Assembly: GCF_008831035.1 (NCBI RefSeq)
Contig: NZ_WAJR01000002.1
Span: 62,001 to 126,000, forward strand
Source: Ellagibacter isourolithinifaciens
GTDB taxonomy: Bacteria > Actinomycetota > Coriobacteriia > Coriobacteriales > Eggerthellaceae
Length of the DNA stretch: 64,000 nucleotides
Direction: 5' to 3'
Positions 49,927-58,882 of this stretch are shown here, piece by piece; position 1 is the first letter of the stretch; the number at the start of each line of letters is the position of its first letter. The position numbers and the translations under genes were made by a program. The notes under the pieces are model-generated. The model was not told the DNA's origin. It was given only the letters and a program-made list of their open reading frames with translations, and did no database searches.

Positions 49927-52797
49927 ATGGCTGATAAGGTCAGCATTTACGACGAGAACGGCGAACTCGCCGAAGGCGTCGAGCGCATCAGAACGCAGTG
50001 CTATTTCTGCCATGCCAACTGCGGTGTCCTTGCCTATGTCAAGGACGGCGATGTAATCAAGATCGAAGGCGATCCCGATTACAACAACCAGGGTGGTCTG
50101 TGCTGCCGCGGTACGAGCGCGCTTTTGCACGTCAACCATCCCGCCCGCATCAACCACGCGCTCAAGCGCGCTGGCGAGAAGGGCGAGAACAAGTGGGAGC
50201 AGATCCCGTACGATCAGGCGATCAAAGAGGTCGCCGAGCGACTCAACCAGATCAAGGCCGAGTCGGGCGCTGAGGCGGTTGCCTCCGCTGGCGGCACGAC
50301 CCGTACCGATGACTGGGCGCGTCGTCGCTTCCTGAACCAGTTCGGCACGCCGAACGGTTTCCACAATGCACTTCTGTGCTGGATCCCGACGTTTATGGCC
50401 GAGACGGTCGTCGCCGGCTGGTCTCCGTTCGAGACCGACCTGGGCGCTGCGAAGTGCCTGATCCTTTGGGGCATGAACCCGGCTGCATCTTCGCTGCCCT
50501 CCATGCACGGCTACACCGACCTTCAGCTTGCGGGCATGAAAATCATCTACGTCGACCCGCGTTTCTCCGAAACCGCTTGCAAGGCAGACCTGTGGCTGCC
50601 GCTGCGACCGGGCTCGGACACCGCGCTCTCGCTCGCGATGCTCAACGTCATCATCAACGAGTTCCTCTACGACTTCGAGTTCGTCGACCAGTGGTGCGAC
50701 GGCTTCGAGGAGCTGCGTGAGCACATGGCTCCGTACACGCCGGAATGGGCTGCCCCCATCACCTGGCTCGACCCGGAGGACATCCGCAAGGCTGCTCGCA
50801 TGTACGCGACTACCAAGCCCGGCTGCATCCAGTGGGGCTGCTCTTGGGACCAGTTCGGACCTGCGTCCGCGACCGGCTCCCAGGCCCGTCAGCTCATGCG
50901 CGCTATCACCGGCAACCTCGAGGTTCCCGGCGGCGACGGCATGCCCGGCCCTGCCCTCAACTTCATCACCGACGAAGAGCTCGAGCTCAACGAGCTGCTT
51001 CCCGAGGAGCAGAAGGCGAAGCAGATCGGCTCTGACAAGTTCAAGCTGACCTCTTGGCCCGGCTACACGCTCATCTCCAACAACGCAAAGCGCACCTGGG
51101 GCAAGACGCTTCCCGCAGAGTGGTTCTGCGAGGCTCACGGCCCGAGCGTGTTCAAGGCGATCCTCACCGGCGAGCCCTATCAGATCCGCGCTCTCATCTG
51201 TAACGCGACGAACCCGGTGAACTCCTACGGTGACTCCAAGATGACGCTCGCCGCCCTGAAGAAGGTCGAGTTCCTGGTCACCGTCGATTACTGGATGACC
51301 CCGGCAGCGCTCTTCTCCGACTACGTGTTCCCGGCCGCCGGCGCTCTCGAGCGTCCGACGATCGTCACGCACTACGGCGCGACCGACTCCGTCATGGGCG
51401 GCCGCCGCGCTATCCAGCCGAAGTTCGACCGTCACACCGATATGTCCTTCTGGCGCATGCTCGGCCTGGCCTGCGGTCAGGATCCCGCGAACTGGCCGTG
51501 GGAGACGGAAGAGGAAGTCTACTCCTACATCATCGCTCCGCTGGGTCTTCCCTGCACCGACTGGAACGACTTCGTCAACAACATCCGCATGTACTATCCG
51601 CCGCTGCACCAGAACAAGTACGTCACGCGCGGTGGCTTCTGGACGCCGACCGGCAAGATCGAGTGCAACTCCACGATCCTGCGCGAGCTGGGCTATCCTG
51701 GCATGCCGACCTACCTGCCCTGCGCTGAGAACGACATCGACAATCCGGAACTCGCCGAAGAGTACCCGATCGTGCTCACCACGGGCGGCGGCTTCATGCC
51801 GTACCACCACTCTGAGCACTTCCAGATGCAGGGTATGCGCTACCTGTACCCGGATCCGTACTACTCGATCAACCCCGAGCTCGCTGAGAAGCTTGACATC
51901 GAGCACGGCGACTGGTGCTGGATCGAGACCCAGCGCGGCCGCATCAAGATGCGCGCGAACGTCGAGCCCGAGGTCGATCCTCGCGTCGTGTTCGTGCCGC
52001 GTGGCTGGTGGTTCCCCGAGCGCGACACCAACATCGACCTTGACAACCCGTTTGGCTGCCTCGAGTCCAACACCAACGTCCTCACCTCTGTCGACGAGTG
52101 GGACTGCGACCCGATGGGCGGCTCCTGGGCGAACCGCGGCCTGATGTGCAAGGTTTACAAGTGCACCGAGGCCGACCACGAGTGGAACGCCAAGGACAAG
52201 ACCTGGTCTATTCCTGGCTGTGCGAAGAACCCGGGCATCTCTACCGACCCCGAGGACCTCAAGCACCGCGTGCTTCGCTGGGAGAAGATTCCCTTCGAGG
52301 CTCCTGCTTGCACGAAGGAAGTTCCCGAGGGCTTTAGCTGGCAGTGGCAAAACGATGCGCTCTACCAGGATTCCACCCAGTTCCGCCTGGACGATTCTGG
52401 TTGGCTTATCGACCCGAAGACCAACGAGTACGTCGATGCTCACACCGGCTGGTACTACGTTGCCGCCGAGAACTGCCTCATGGACAAGGCTACCGGCAAG
52501 AAGTACACGATGGAGCGCGAGGAGATCGCTGAGCTCGCAGGCATTCGCCTGTATCCGGGCCAGGACGCTCCCTACGCAGTGCCCGAGCAGCTCACGTGGG
52601 ATCGCGAGAAGGGCTATGCCCGCCTCGGTGACAAGCCCTATATCTACAACCCCGAAAGCGGTTGGCTGATCGACCCTGCGACCAACGTCTACCATGACGC
52701 CTACTATGGTTGGGCATACGACCCCACCACAAACGGCCTCATCGACGAGGAAACGGGCAAGCGTTACACGATGAGCTACGAAGCCATCGAGGAATAA
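49927..52797 (+). CDS. Cytoplasmic molybdopterin oxidoreductase with repeated C-terminal extension
   Basis: 956 residues, no Tat signal. The FeS motif is Cys25-x2-Cys28-x3-Cys32-x27-Cys60 (CYFCHANCG, GGLCCRG). Cys151 (HNALLCWIP) is the likely Mo or W ligand, and WGMNPAASSLP, IYVDPRFSETA, ICNATNPVNSYGD and VFVPRGWWFPERD are superfamily blocks. The overall pattern resembles the acetylene hydratase/thiosulfate reductase branch, but the key Asp after the second cysteine of acetylene hydratase is His29 here. The canonical protein ends near residue 746. The last 210 residues carry two copies of a 44-residue unit (824-867 and 911-954, SGWLIDP-x-TN ... TGKKYTM). It heads a cluster with FeS and NrfD subunits. 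Confidence 0.88.
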   Translation: MADKVSIYDENGELAEGVERIRTQCYFCHANCGVLAYVKDGDVIKIEGDPDYNNQGGLCCRGTSALLHVNHPARINHALKRAGEKGENKWEQIPYDQAIKEVAERLNQIKAESGAEAVASAGGTTRTDDWARRRFLNQFGTPNGFHNALLCWIPTFMAETVVAGWSPFETDLGAAKCLILWGMNPAASSLPSMHGYTDLQLAGMKIIYVDPRFSETACKADLWLPLRPGSDTALSLAMLNVIINEFLYDFEFVDQWCDGFEELREHMAPYTPEWAAPITWLDPEDIRKAARMYATTKPGCIQWGCSWDQFGPASATGSQARQLMRAITGNLEVPGGDGMPGPALNFITDEELELNELLPEEQKAKQIGSDKFKLTSWPGYTLISNNAKRTWGKTLPAEWFCEAHGPSVFKAILTGEPYQIRALICNATNPVNSYGDSKMTLAALKKVEFLVTVDYWMTPAALFSDYVFPAAGALERPTIVTHYGATDSVMGGRRAIQPKFDRHTDMSFWRMLGLACGQDPANWPWETEEEVYSYIIAPLGLPCTDWNDFVNNIRMYYPPLHQNKYVTRGGFWTPTGKIECNSTILRELGYPGMPTYLPCAENDIDNPELAEEYPIVLTTGGGFMPYHHSEHFQMQGMRYLYPDPYYSINPELAEKLDIEHGDWCWIETQRGRIKMRANVEPEVDPRVVFVPRGWWFPERDTNIDLDNPFGCLESNTNVLTSVDEWDCDPMGGSWANRGLMCKVYKCTEADHEWNAKDKTWSIPGCAKNPGISTDPEDLKHRVLRWEKIPFEAPACTKEVPEGFSWQWQNDALYQDSTQFRLDDSGWLIDPKTNEYVDAHTGWYYVAAENCLMDKATGKKYTMEREEIAELAGIRLYPGQDAPYAVPEQLTWDREKGYARLGDKPYIYNPESGWLIDPATNVYHDAYYGWAYDPTTNGLIDEETGKRYTMSYEAIEE

Positions 52798-52826
52798 TCA
52801 GGCTATCGAGTAGGAAAGGATAGATA

Positions 52827-53405
52827 ATGACTCGTTATGCTATGGTCATCGACCAGCGTCGTTGCATCGGCTGTCACTCCTGCACGGTTGCCTGCCGTAC
52901 GTGGAACGACCTGCCGCTCGATATCATCTACAACCCCGTGGTGACCGAGGGTGCTCAGGGCAAATGGCCCCACGTCCATCGCACCTACACCCCGACGCTG
53001 TGCATGCACTGCGCCAACCCCGAGTGCGTCCCCTGCTGCCCGACCGGAGCGTCCCAGCAGGACGACGACGGCGTGGTATGGGTTGACTCCAAGAAGTGCA
53101 TGGCCTGCAAGGTGTGCGTCAACGCCTGCCCCTACGGCATGCGCGACACCTCGGTGCTCGGCCCGCGCCTGCATCGCTTCGTGCGCAAGTGCACCTTCTG
53201 CAAGGACCGCCGCGCGGAGGAGCCCGGCTCGATGCCGTACTGCGTGCAGACGTGCCATCAGAAGGCCCGTATCTTCGGCGACCTGGACGATCCCAACAGC
53301 GAAGTGTCGAAGCTCGTCAACTCGCTCCACACCGAGCGTCTGTTCACCGAGCACGGCACGGAACCTCAGGTCTACTACATTCCGGATTTGGGAGGTCAGC
53401 GATAA
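52827..53405 (+). CDS. Four-cluster ferredoxin subunit of a molybdopterin oxidoreductase
   Basis: 192 residues with sixteen cysteines in four 4Fe-4S sites: CIGCHSCTVAC, CMHCANPECVPCCP, CMACKVCVNACPYG and CTFCKDRR with a later CVQTCHQ. It is a standard DMSO reductase-type beta subunit that wires the catalytic subunit to the membrane subunit. No Tat or other signal is present, consistent with a cytoplasm-facing enzyme. The start follows GGAAAGGATAGATA, and the stop overlaps the NrfD start codon by one base. Confidence 0.93.
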   Translation: MTRYAMVIDQRRCIGCHSCTVACRTWNDLPLDIIYNPVVTEGAQGKWPHVHRTYTPTLCMHCANPECVPCCPTGASQQDDDGVVWVDSKKCMACKVCVNACPYGMRDTSVLGPRLHRFVRKCTFCKDRRAEEPGSMPYCVQTCHQKARIFGDLDDPNSEVSKLVNSLHTERLFTEHGTEPQVYYIPDLGGQR

Positions 53406-54391
53406 TGAAGCATCATTATTGGGAAGCGCCGATTGTCATCTACCTGTTCTTGGGTGGCCTCGGCGGCGGCATCATGTGCCTCACGGCTATCATGAGCCTC
53501 ATCGTCAACCCTGGCACGGGCTCGCTCTTCTTCGTGCCGATGTTCTTCGCGCTCGCTGCGCTTGCTATCGGCTGCTTCTTCCTCGTGTTCGAGCTCGGTC
53601 AGCCGCTTGTGTTCTGGCGAGTGTGGACAACGGCGACGGCAATCATCAAATGGGGCGCAACGCTCCTGGTTATTGCCATGTTCGGCGACATCTTCTGGCT
53701 GCTCGGCTATCTGGACGTGCTGCCGCTTGATTGGGGCTTCCTGGGCGCCATCGCCTCCGTGTTCGGCGGCGGCACCCCGGTGTTCGCCACGATCGCCGGC
53801 ATCGCCGGTTTCGGCATCATGGTGTACACGGGCGTCATGCTCTCGACTCTGAAGGCTCACTCCTTCTGGGCGACCCCGGCGCTGCCCGTGCTGTTCACCA
53901 TCTCGGCTCTGTCCACCGCTTGCGCCGCTATCGCGCTGTCGCTGGGCATCTTCGCTGAGCCGACCGTGGCCCTGCTTGCTGCCACCGAGGAGATCCACGA
54001 GATCATTCATGTCGTCGACATCATCCTGGTCTGCGCTGAGGTTACCGTTTTGCTCATCATGATCCTCTCCTTCCTGGGCGCCGGCAACGTCACCCAGAAG
54101 GCAGTTGCCCGTCGCTGGGTCGTCGGCAAGACCGCCCCGCTGTTCTGGCTCGGCATGATCGTCTGCGGTTTGGTCCTCCCGTTCTTCCTGTACGTCTTCG
54201 GCGCCGACTCCGCGGCATCCACCGTGGTGGCTCCCGTCCTCGTGCTCTGCGGCGGTTTGCTGCTCCGTTACCTCTGCGTGTACTCCGACGAGCGCGCCGA
54301 GATTCCGGGCGAGAACCGTTACTACAATCGCACGGCCGACCCCCATGCGGAGTTCGTCGAGCATTGGACCTACGGCGAGAACATGTACTAA
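53405..54391 (+). CDS. NrfD/PsrC-family membrane subunit
   Basis: 328 residues with about nine membrane helices. The N-terminal YWEAPIVIYLFLGGLGGGIMCLTAIMS and the segment FELGQPLVFWRVW are NrfD hallmarks. The family exchanges electrons with the quinone pool and anchors the FeS subunit. It follows the FeS gene with a one-base overlap, so catalytic subunit, FeS subunit and NrfD form a three-subunit membrane complex. A 30-residue polar tail (GENRYYNRTADPH) is at the C-terminus. Confidence 0.92.
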   Translation: MKHHYWEAPIVIYLFLGGLGGGIMCLTAIMSLIVNPGTGSLFFVPMFFALAALAIGCFFLVFELGQPLVFWRVWTTATAIIKWGATLLVIAMFGDIFWLLGYLDVLPLDWGFLGAIASVFGGGTPVFATIAGIAGFGIMVYTGVMLSTLKAHSFWATPALPVLFTISALSTACAAIALSLGIFAEPTVALLAATEEIHEIIHVVDIILVCAEVTVLLIMILSFLGAGNVTQKAVARRWVVGKTAPLFWLGMIVCGLVLPFFLYVFGADSAASTVVAPVLVLCGGLLLRYLCVYSDERAEIPGENRYYNRTADPHAEFVEHWTYGENMY

Positions 54392-54405
54392 GCTCTCGCT
54401 TGTGC

Positions 54406-54474
54406 CCCAGGTCGTATAACCTGGGTACTTGATCGAGCATGTCGCGAACCCGACCTTGCACGAGGTCGGGTTCG
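54406..54474 (+). terminator. Two tandem hairpins after the NrfD gene
   Basis: CCCAGGT-CGTATA-ACCTGGG (54406-54425), then CGAACCCGACCT-TGCACG-AGGTCGGGTTCG (54445-54474, a perfect 12-bp stem) followed by CCTTGT. They split the cluster into an upstream enzyme complex and a downstream unit, perhaps by partial termination. Confidence 0.75.
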
Positions 54475-54581
54475 CCTTGTATCATGCGCAGTTTTCTAAC
54501 ATGAGGGCGAAGCGGTTGGGCCGCATTCGCATTGATGATGGAAAACTCTGCAATCAAGGCAGGGGGAGGAGGGAAAACGCT

Positions 54582-55589
54582 GTGGGACCTTATGCATTCG
54601 ATGATGCGTTGACGGGAAGCTCGATTACGTGCGATTACCCAGGGTTGCAGGCGCTCATGGTCGAACGGTCGGATGAGCCAATCACCTGCACATCGCTGTT
54701 CTTTCCAGGGTGCTCGCTTATCAACTACGGGTTGCCGCTCGTGCAGTCGGTGTACGACCTGTTGAAATCAGCGGGAGAGGTCGATGGCATCTCGCTTCTT
54801 TGCTGCGGCAAGATCTTGCAGTACGAACCCGACGGACCGGCGCAGCGCCGCTCGTTCGAGGCCGAGCTTATCGAGCAGGTCTCTGCCCGCTGCACGCGTC
54901 GCATCGTTGCCGCATGTCCAAACTGCGTGCTTGCGCTTCGGGGCGCGCTCGCTCGCGATGAGCGTACGCAGGGCGTGGAAATCGTTGCGCTTCCGTTGCT
55001 GCTCGCGCAGATGGGCTACCACATCGACGCCGGCATCGCGCGCGAAATGCTCAACCGCGAGCTTGCCTGGCGCCATCCCGATTGGTACGACGAGGGGGGC
55101 AACCCCACCGAGGCATGCGAGGCGCCCGAGTCGCTTCTCTTCATGCCGCACGATTCGTGCCCCGACAAGAAGACGGGGGAGTTCGCCGATGGGCTGCGCG
55201 CGCTCATGCCTGAAGAGCTGCTCGTCGAGGGCGAGAAGGTGCGCAAACGCTCGGTGTGCTGCGGGTCGCTCGCCCGCGCAGCCGGCAAGACCGAGCTTGC
55301 CGACAGTCAGGCGCGCGAGCACGGGCAAGACGCGTCCGATTTGGGTGCGAGCGCGATAGTCACGGCATGCGTGAGCTGCACCTTCCAGCTGATGATGGCG
55401 CAGCGCGAGGTTCCGGTATTCCACTACCTCGAGCTGCTCTTCAACTGGCGCATCGATTGGTATCATGCCGATGCCTACATGAAGCTGCGCTTCCTGTTCG
55501 ACGACTCGCTCGGTGTCGAGAAGCAGGGGCAAGGCGCGAGGAATTTCGTTGGACTCGGCGGCGAGGGAGCCGCGAAGGAGGATGCGTAA
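54582..55589 (+). CDS. HdrB-like protein with CCG domains
   Basis: 335 residues from the GTG at 54582, selected because the strong site GGAGGAGGG lies nine bases upstream; longer in-frame starts run into the terminator. The first CCG half has FFPGCSLINYG and LLCCGKILQY, and the second half has MPHDSCPDKKTG and RSVCCGSLARAAG, with ACVSCTFQL at the end. CCG domains bind a non-cubane or 4Fe-4S cluster and catalyse disulfide or related two-electron steps in heterodisulfide reductase HdrB, GlpC and succinate dehydrogenase E types. It is directly followed by the second molybdopterin enzyme with no gap. Confidence 0.82.
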   Translation: MGPYAFDDALTGSSITCDYPGLQALMVERSDEPITCTSLFFPGCSLINYGLPLVQSVYDLLKSAGEVDGISLLCCGKILQYEPDGPAQRRSFEAELIEQVSARCTRRIVAACPNCVLALRGALARDERTQGVEIVALPLLLAQMGYHIDAGIAREMLNRELAWRHPDWYDEGGNPTEACEAPESLLFMPHDSCPDKKTGEFADGLRALMPEELLVEGEKVRKRSVCCGSLARAAGKTELADSQAREHGQDASDLGASAIVTACVSCTFQLMMAQREVPVFHYLELLFNWRIDWYHADAYMKLRFLFDDSLGVEKQGQGARNFVGLGGEGAAKEDA

Positions 55590-57869
55590 ATGCGCGAGGT
55601 GCGCAAAACGAACTGTCATTTCTGCGGGTATCTCTGCGCGTTTCATGCGACGGTGGAAGATGGGCGCGTCGTCGATCTGGAGCCCGACCCTTCGCGCTAT
55701 CCTTACGACCCGAAGGTGCTCGCGGGGTGTCGCCGCTGGAAGATGAACCTTGACGTGCTCGATGGGGACGACCGGGTGAACTATCCGCTGCGTCGCGTTG
55801 GCGAGCGCGGAGCAAACAATTGGGAGCGCGTGAGCTGGGACGAGGCGCTTGACGACATCGCGCAGCGTCTATCGAAGCTGCGCGACCAGTATGGGTCTGA
55901 AACGCTTGCATCCATGATTGGCGGGCCTCATGCGTCGTTTTGGCCGCTGCACCGCTTCATGAACATGTTCGGCTCGCCGAACAACATGGGCATCGGGCAG
56001 ATCTGCTGGAATCCCCGCATCTGGATGGATGCGCTCACGTTCGGTTGGACGATCGAGGCCGACATCAACGACGACACGGAATGCGTCTTCATCTGGGGAA
56101 CGAACCCGGCTGAGTCGGACAATTCGCTCTGGTGGCAGTCGATTCGACGCATCGGCAAATCGGATACGCCGCTCGTGGTGATTGACCCGCGCTACACCAA
56201 GACCGCATCTTGTGCCGATCTGTGGATCGCACCGAAGACGGGCACGGATTGCGCCCTTGCGCTCGGCTTCGCGAACGTGATCATCGCCGAGGGCCTGTAC
56301 GATCGCGATTTCGTTGCGGAATGGTGCCATGGCTTCGACGAGTTCGCTGCCCACGTAGCGCGCTACACGCCCGAGTACGTCGCCGAGTTCTGCGGCGTAT
56401 CGGCCGATGACGTCCGCACCGCGGCGCGCTGGTTCGGGCGTGCCCAGGCGGCGGCGCTCGTGTCGGGGCGCGGTATCGACCAGTCGGGACGAAACGTGGC
56501 GCCCACGCATCGGGCGATTTGCTGCTTGCGTGCGATCACGGGCAACGTCGATAAGCCCGGCGCCTGCATCATCACCGAAATGAGCGACTTCACCACAGAA
56601 GTCGAGCTCGAGATGACCGACGAGATGGTGCCCGAGCACAAGGCTCGCTGTCTGAACACCCCCTTCACGCCGCTTCAGTGCTACGAGGGTTACGCGAAGG
56701 TACAGAAGGTGACCGAGCGCTTGGGCTGCAGGCTCCCGACGCGCTACATGACGTCAGCCCACCCCGATTTGGTGCTCCGCGCGATGGAGACGGGTGAGCC
56801 CTATCCGGTGCGCGCGCTCATCGTGAACGCGACGAACCCGCTGCTCACCTATGCCGACACGCATCGCGTGTTCAATGCGCTCATGGGCCTCGACCTGATC
56901 GTGGTGATCGACTACTACTTGACGCCGACCGCCTCGATCGCCGATTTCGTCCTGCCCTGCGCAGGCGCGATTGAGCGCCCGCTCTTCCAGCAGCATGGCG
57001 GCGTCGCGAACATCGCCTACGGCGGCCCGGCTGCGGTCGAGCCGTACTACGAGCGCAGAAGCGACTACGACATCTTCCGCGCTTTGGGAATTCGCCTGGG
57101 GCAGGCAGAGGCATGGCCGCACGAGACGTTCAAGGATGCGCTTGAGGACGTGCTCGCTCGCGCGGGCATGACCTGGGAAGAATACTGCGAGCGCGGCATG
57201 TACTTCCGCCCGCCCGTCCCCTTCAAGTACCTGTATCCCGATGAGACGGACAACCCGCGGGGCTTCGCCACCACCACGGGGAAGATCGAGCTTGCAAGCG
57301 AGATTCTTCCCGATTTCGGCGGCCAGCGCCTGCCCGAACCCGCGCCGTGTCTCTCGCTATGCTCGGATGAGCTCATTGCGCGCGCCACGGCGTGCGGGGG
57401 AGCGCATCTGTCGATGGTCACCGGTGCCCGCAAGCAGCCCTACAACGCGTCGATGTACTTCAACAACCCGAAGTTCCGCAAGTCCTCGCCGCACCCTGCG
57501 GCGGAGATCTCGCCCGCGACGGCACAGCGGCTGGGACTTCGCGCGGGAGATACCGTCGAGGTTGCCACCGACAAGGGGAGCGCGCGCTTCGTGCTTGAGG
57601 TTCGCACGATGCGCGACGATATGGTGAGCGTTGATTATGGCTGGTGGCATCCCGAGTGGACCCCTGGTGCGCCCGACTTCGGCGGCATGTGGGAGTCGAA
57701 CGTGAACTGCCTGACGAGCTGCTCGGTCGCGACGGGCGAGCCCATGATCGGCACCTGGTGGTATAACGCCATCGATTGCGTGATCAGGAAGGTCGATGAG
57801 ACTCTTTCATGGCAAGATGACCCTTGCGCAAAAGATAGCGCCAGTGCGGACAAGGACGATGCCAGATAA
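55590..57869 (+). CDS. Second cytoplasmic molybdopterin oxidoreductase
   Basis: 759 residues starting directly after the HdrB-like stop. The FeS motif is Cys9-x2-Cys12-x3-Cys16 and then Cys47 (CHFCGYLC, AGCRRW). Cys139 (GIGQICWNP) is the likely Mo or W ligand. VFIWGTNPAESDN, VVIDPRYTKTASCADLWI, IVNATNPLLTYAD and the C-terminal SVDYGWWHPEW confirm the family. No Tat signal. It resembles the first enzyme of the cluster in its core but has no C-terminal extension. The residue after the second cysteine is Gly13, unlike the Asp of acetylene hydratase. No separate beta subunit follows, so electrons may pass through the HdrB-like protein. Confidence 0.88.
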   Translation: MREVRKTNCHFCGYLCAFHATVEDGRVVDLEPDPSRYPYDPKVLAGCRRWKMNLDVLDGDDRVNYPLRRVGERGANNWERVSWDEALDDIAQRLSKLRDQYGSETLASMIGGPHASFWPLHRFMNMFGSPNNMGIGQICWNPRIWMDALTFGWTIEADINDDTECVFIWGTNPAESDNSLWWQSIRRIGKSDTPLVVIDPRYTKTASCADLWIAPKTGTDCALALGFANVIIAEGLYDRDFVAEWCHGFDEFAAHVARYTPEYVAEFCGVSADDVRTAARWFGRAQAAALVSGRGIDQSGRNVAPTHRAICCLRAITGNVDKPGACIITEMSDFTTEVELEMTDEMVPEHKARCLNTPFTPLQCYEGYAKVQKVTERLGCRLPTRYMTSAHPDLVLRAMETGEPYPVRALIVNATNPLLTYADTHRVFNALMGLDLIVVIDYYLTPTASIADFVLPCAGAIERPLFQQHGGVANIAYGGPAAVEPYYERRSDYDIFRALGIRLGQAEAWPHETFKDALEDVLARAGMTWEEYCERGMYFRPPVPFKYLYPDETDNPRGFATTTGKIELASEILPDFGGQRLPEPAPCLSLCSDELIARATACGGAHLSMVTGARKQPYNASMYFNNPKFRKSSPHPAAEISPATAQRLGLRAGDTVEVATDKGSARFVLEVRTMRDDMVSVDYGWWHPEWTPGAPDFGGMWESNVNCLTSCSVATGEPMIGTWWYNAIDCVIRKVDETLSWQDDPCAKDSASADKDDAR

Positions 57870-57951
57870 CGGCTCTCGTCCTATAATGTGCAAGGTACAC
57901 TAGTGGTGAATGCGCTCGAAACCGAGCGAGTGATATACGAAGGAGAGTACT

Positions 57952-58818
57952 GTGGCAGAGAAAAAACAAGCGTTGCTCCTGTTCTGCAAGCCGCCCGTCC
58001 CGGGTTTGGTGAAGACGCGCCTGACGATTGAGCGCGGTGGCTTTTTGAGCCCCGAGCAGGCGGCAGAGCTGTTCCGCCGTTGCCTGTACGATGTGAGCGA
58101 GATGTGCATGCAGGCGCTTCTGTCGATGCAGGCGGACAACGACGCCCTCGTTGCCGAGGACCCGTCGGTCGATAAGATCACCTACGACTTCTTCGTGTCG
58201 ACCACGCCGGCCGACAATGTCGAGCTCATGCGCGAGACCTACGACGCGCTTGGCAAGTGGCCCATGGAAATCCACTACATCACCGACAAGGGCGCCACGT
58301 TCGATGACCACTTCGACGACGCTTTCAAGCAGATCTTCGACATGGGCTACGAGCACATCGTCTCCGTCGGCGGCGACGTCCCGACCATGCCGATCACCCA
58401 CATTTCCCAGGCCTTCCAGTGGCTGGACTACTTCCAGGACCTGGGGACACCGGGCTTCGTGCAGGCGCCCTGCCAGGAATGCGGCACGTCGCTTGTCGGC
58501 TTCAGCTACAACACGCCGATCAACCATCAGGGTGTGTACTACAACCTCACCGGCAAGCCCGCGCTTGACGCGTACGTGGAGAAGCTCCAGGAGATGGATA
58601 TCCCCTCGGCATATTTCACGCCCGTCGCCGACATCGACGAGAAGGTCGACCTTGCGCACGCCGTGTCCTGCATCCGCGCGATCAAGGAAGCCGCAAAGTA
58701 CCAGACCGAGATCTACGTGCCGCAGCGCGTGCTCGATTGGTGCGACTTCATGAACATCCGTGTTTCCACGCCGCCGAACGACAACCATGATCCCCGTCAG
58801 TACATCGACGAGGAATAG
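57952..58818 (+). CDS. DUF2064 / TIGR04282-type glycosyltransferase
   Basis: 288 residues from the GTG at 57952, which follows GAAGGAGAG. The N-terminal LLFCKPPVPGLVKTRLT is the nucleotide-sugar binding signature of DUF2064 proteins, and IVSVGGDVPTMPITHI is the GxDxP metal region, here read as GGDVPT. Proteins of this family occur with ArsM and ArsS in arsenosugar gene sets and are named for that context. The protein is about 60 residues longer than usual, with an additional C-terminal segment (PVADIDEKVDLAHAVSCIRAI). It links the redox cluster to the ArsM-ArsS locus 20 kb upstream. Confidence 0.82.
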   Translation: MAEKKQALLLFCKPPVPGLVKTRLTIERGGFLSPEQAAELFRRCLYDVSEMCMQALLSMQADNDALVAEDPSVDKITYDFFVSTTPADNVELMRETYDALGKWPMEIHYITDKGATFDDHFDDAFKQIFDMGYEHIVSVGGDVPTMPITHISQAFQWLDYFQDLGTPGFVQAPCQECGTSLVGFSYNTPINHQGVYYNLTGKPALDAYVEKLQEMDIPSAYFTPVADIDEKVDLAHAVSCIRAIKEAAKYQTEIYVPQRVLDWCDFMNIRVSTPPNDNHDPRQYIDEE

Positions 58819-58882
58819 GGGGTTGCGGCGGCTTATCGGCCGCCGCAACGGGCCGTTGTTTCAGACCAGATAGGACGAGATT

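Noticed and set aside
49768-52695. A 975-codon minus-strand open frame opposite the large molybdopterin enzyme
   Set aside because: Same reason: a codon-bias shadow with no recognisable protein features.
49927-52797. Acetylene hydratase identity for the large molybdopterin enzyme
   Set aside because: The catalytic Asp beside the second cluster cysteine is His29, the protein has an FeS/NrfD partner pair and a large extension. Only a distant family relation is supported.
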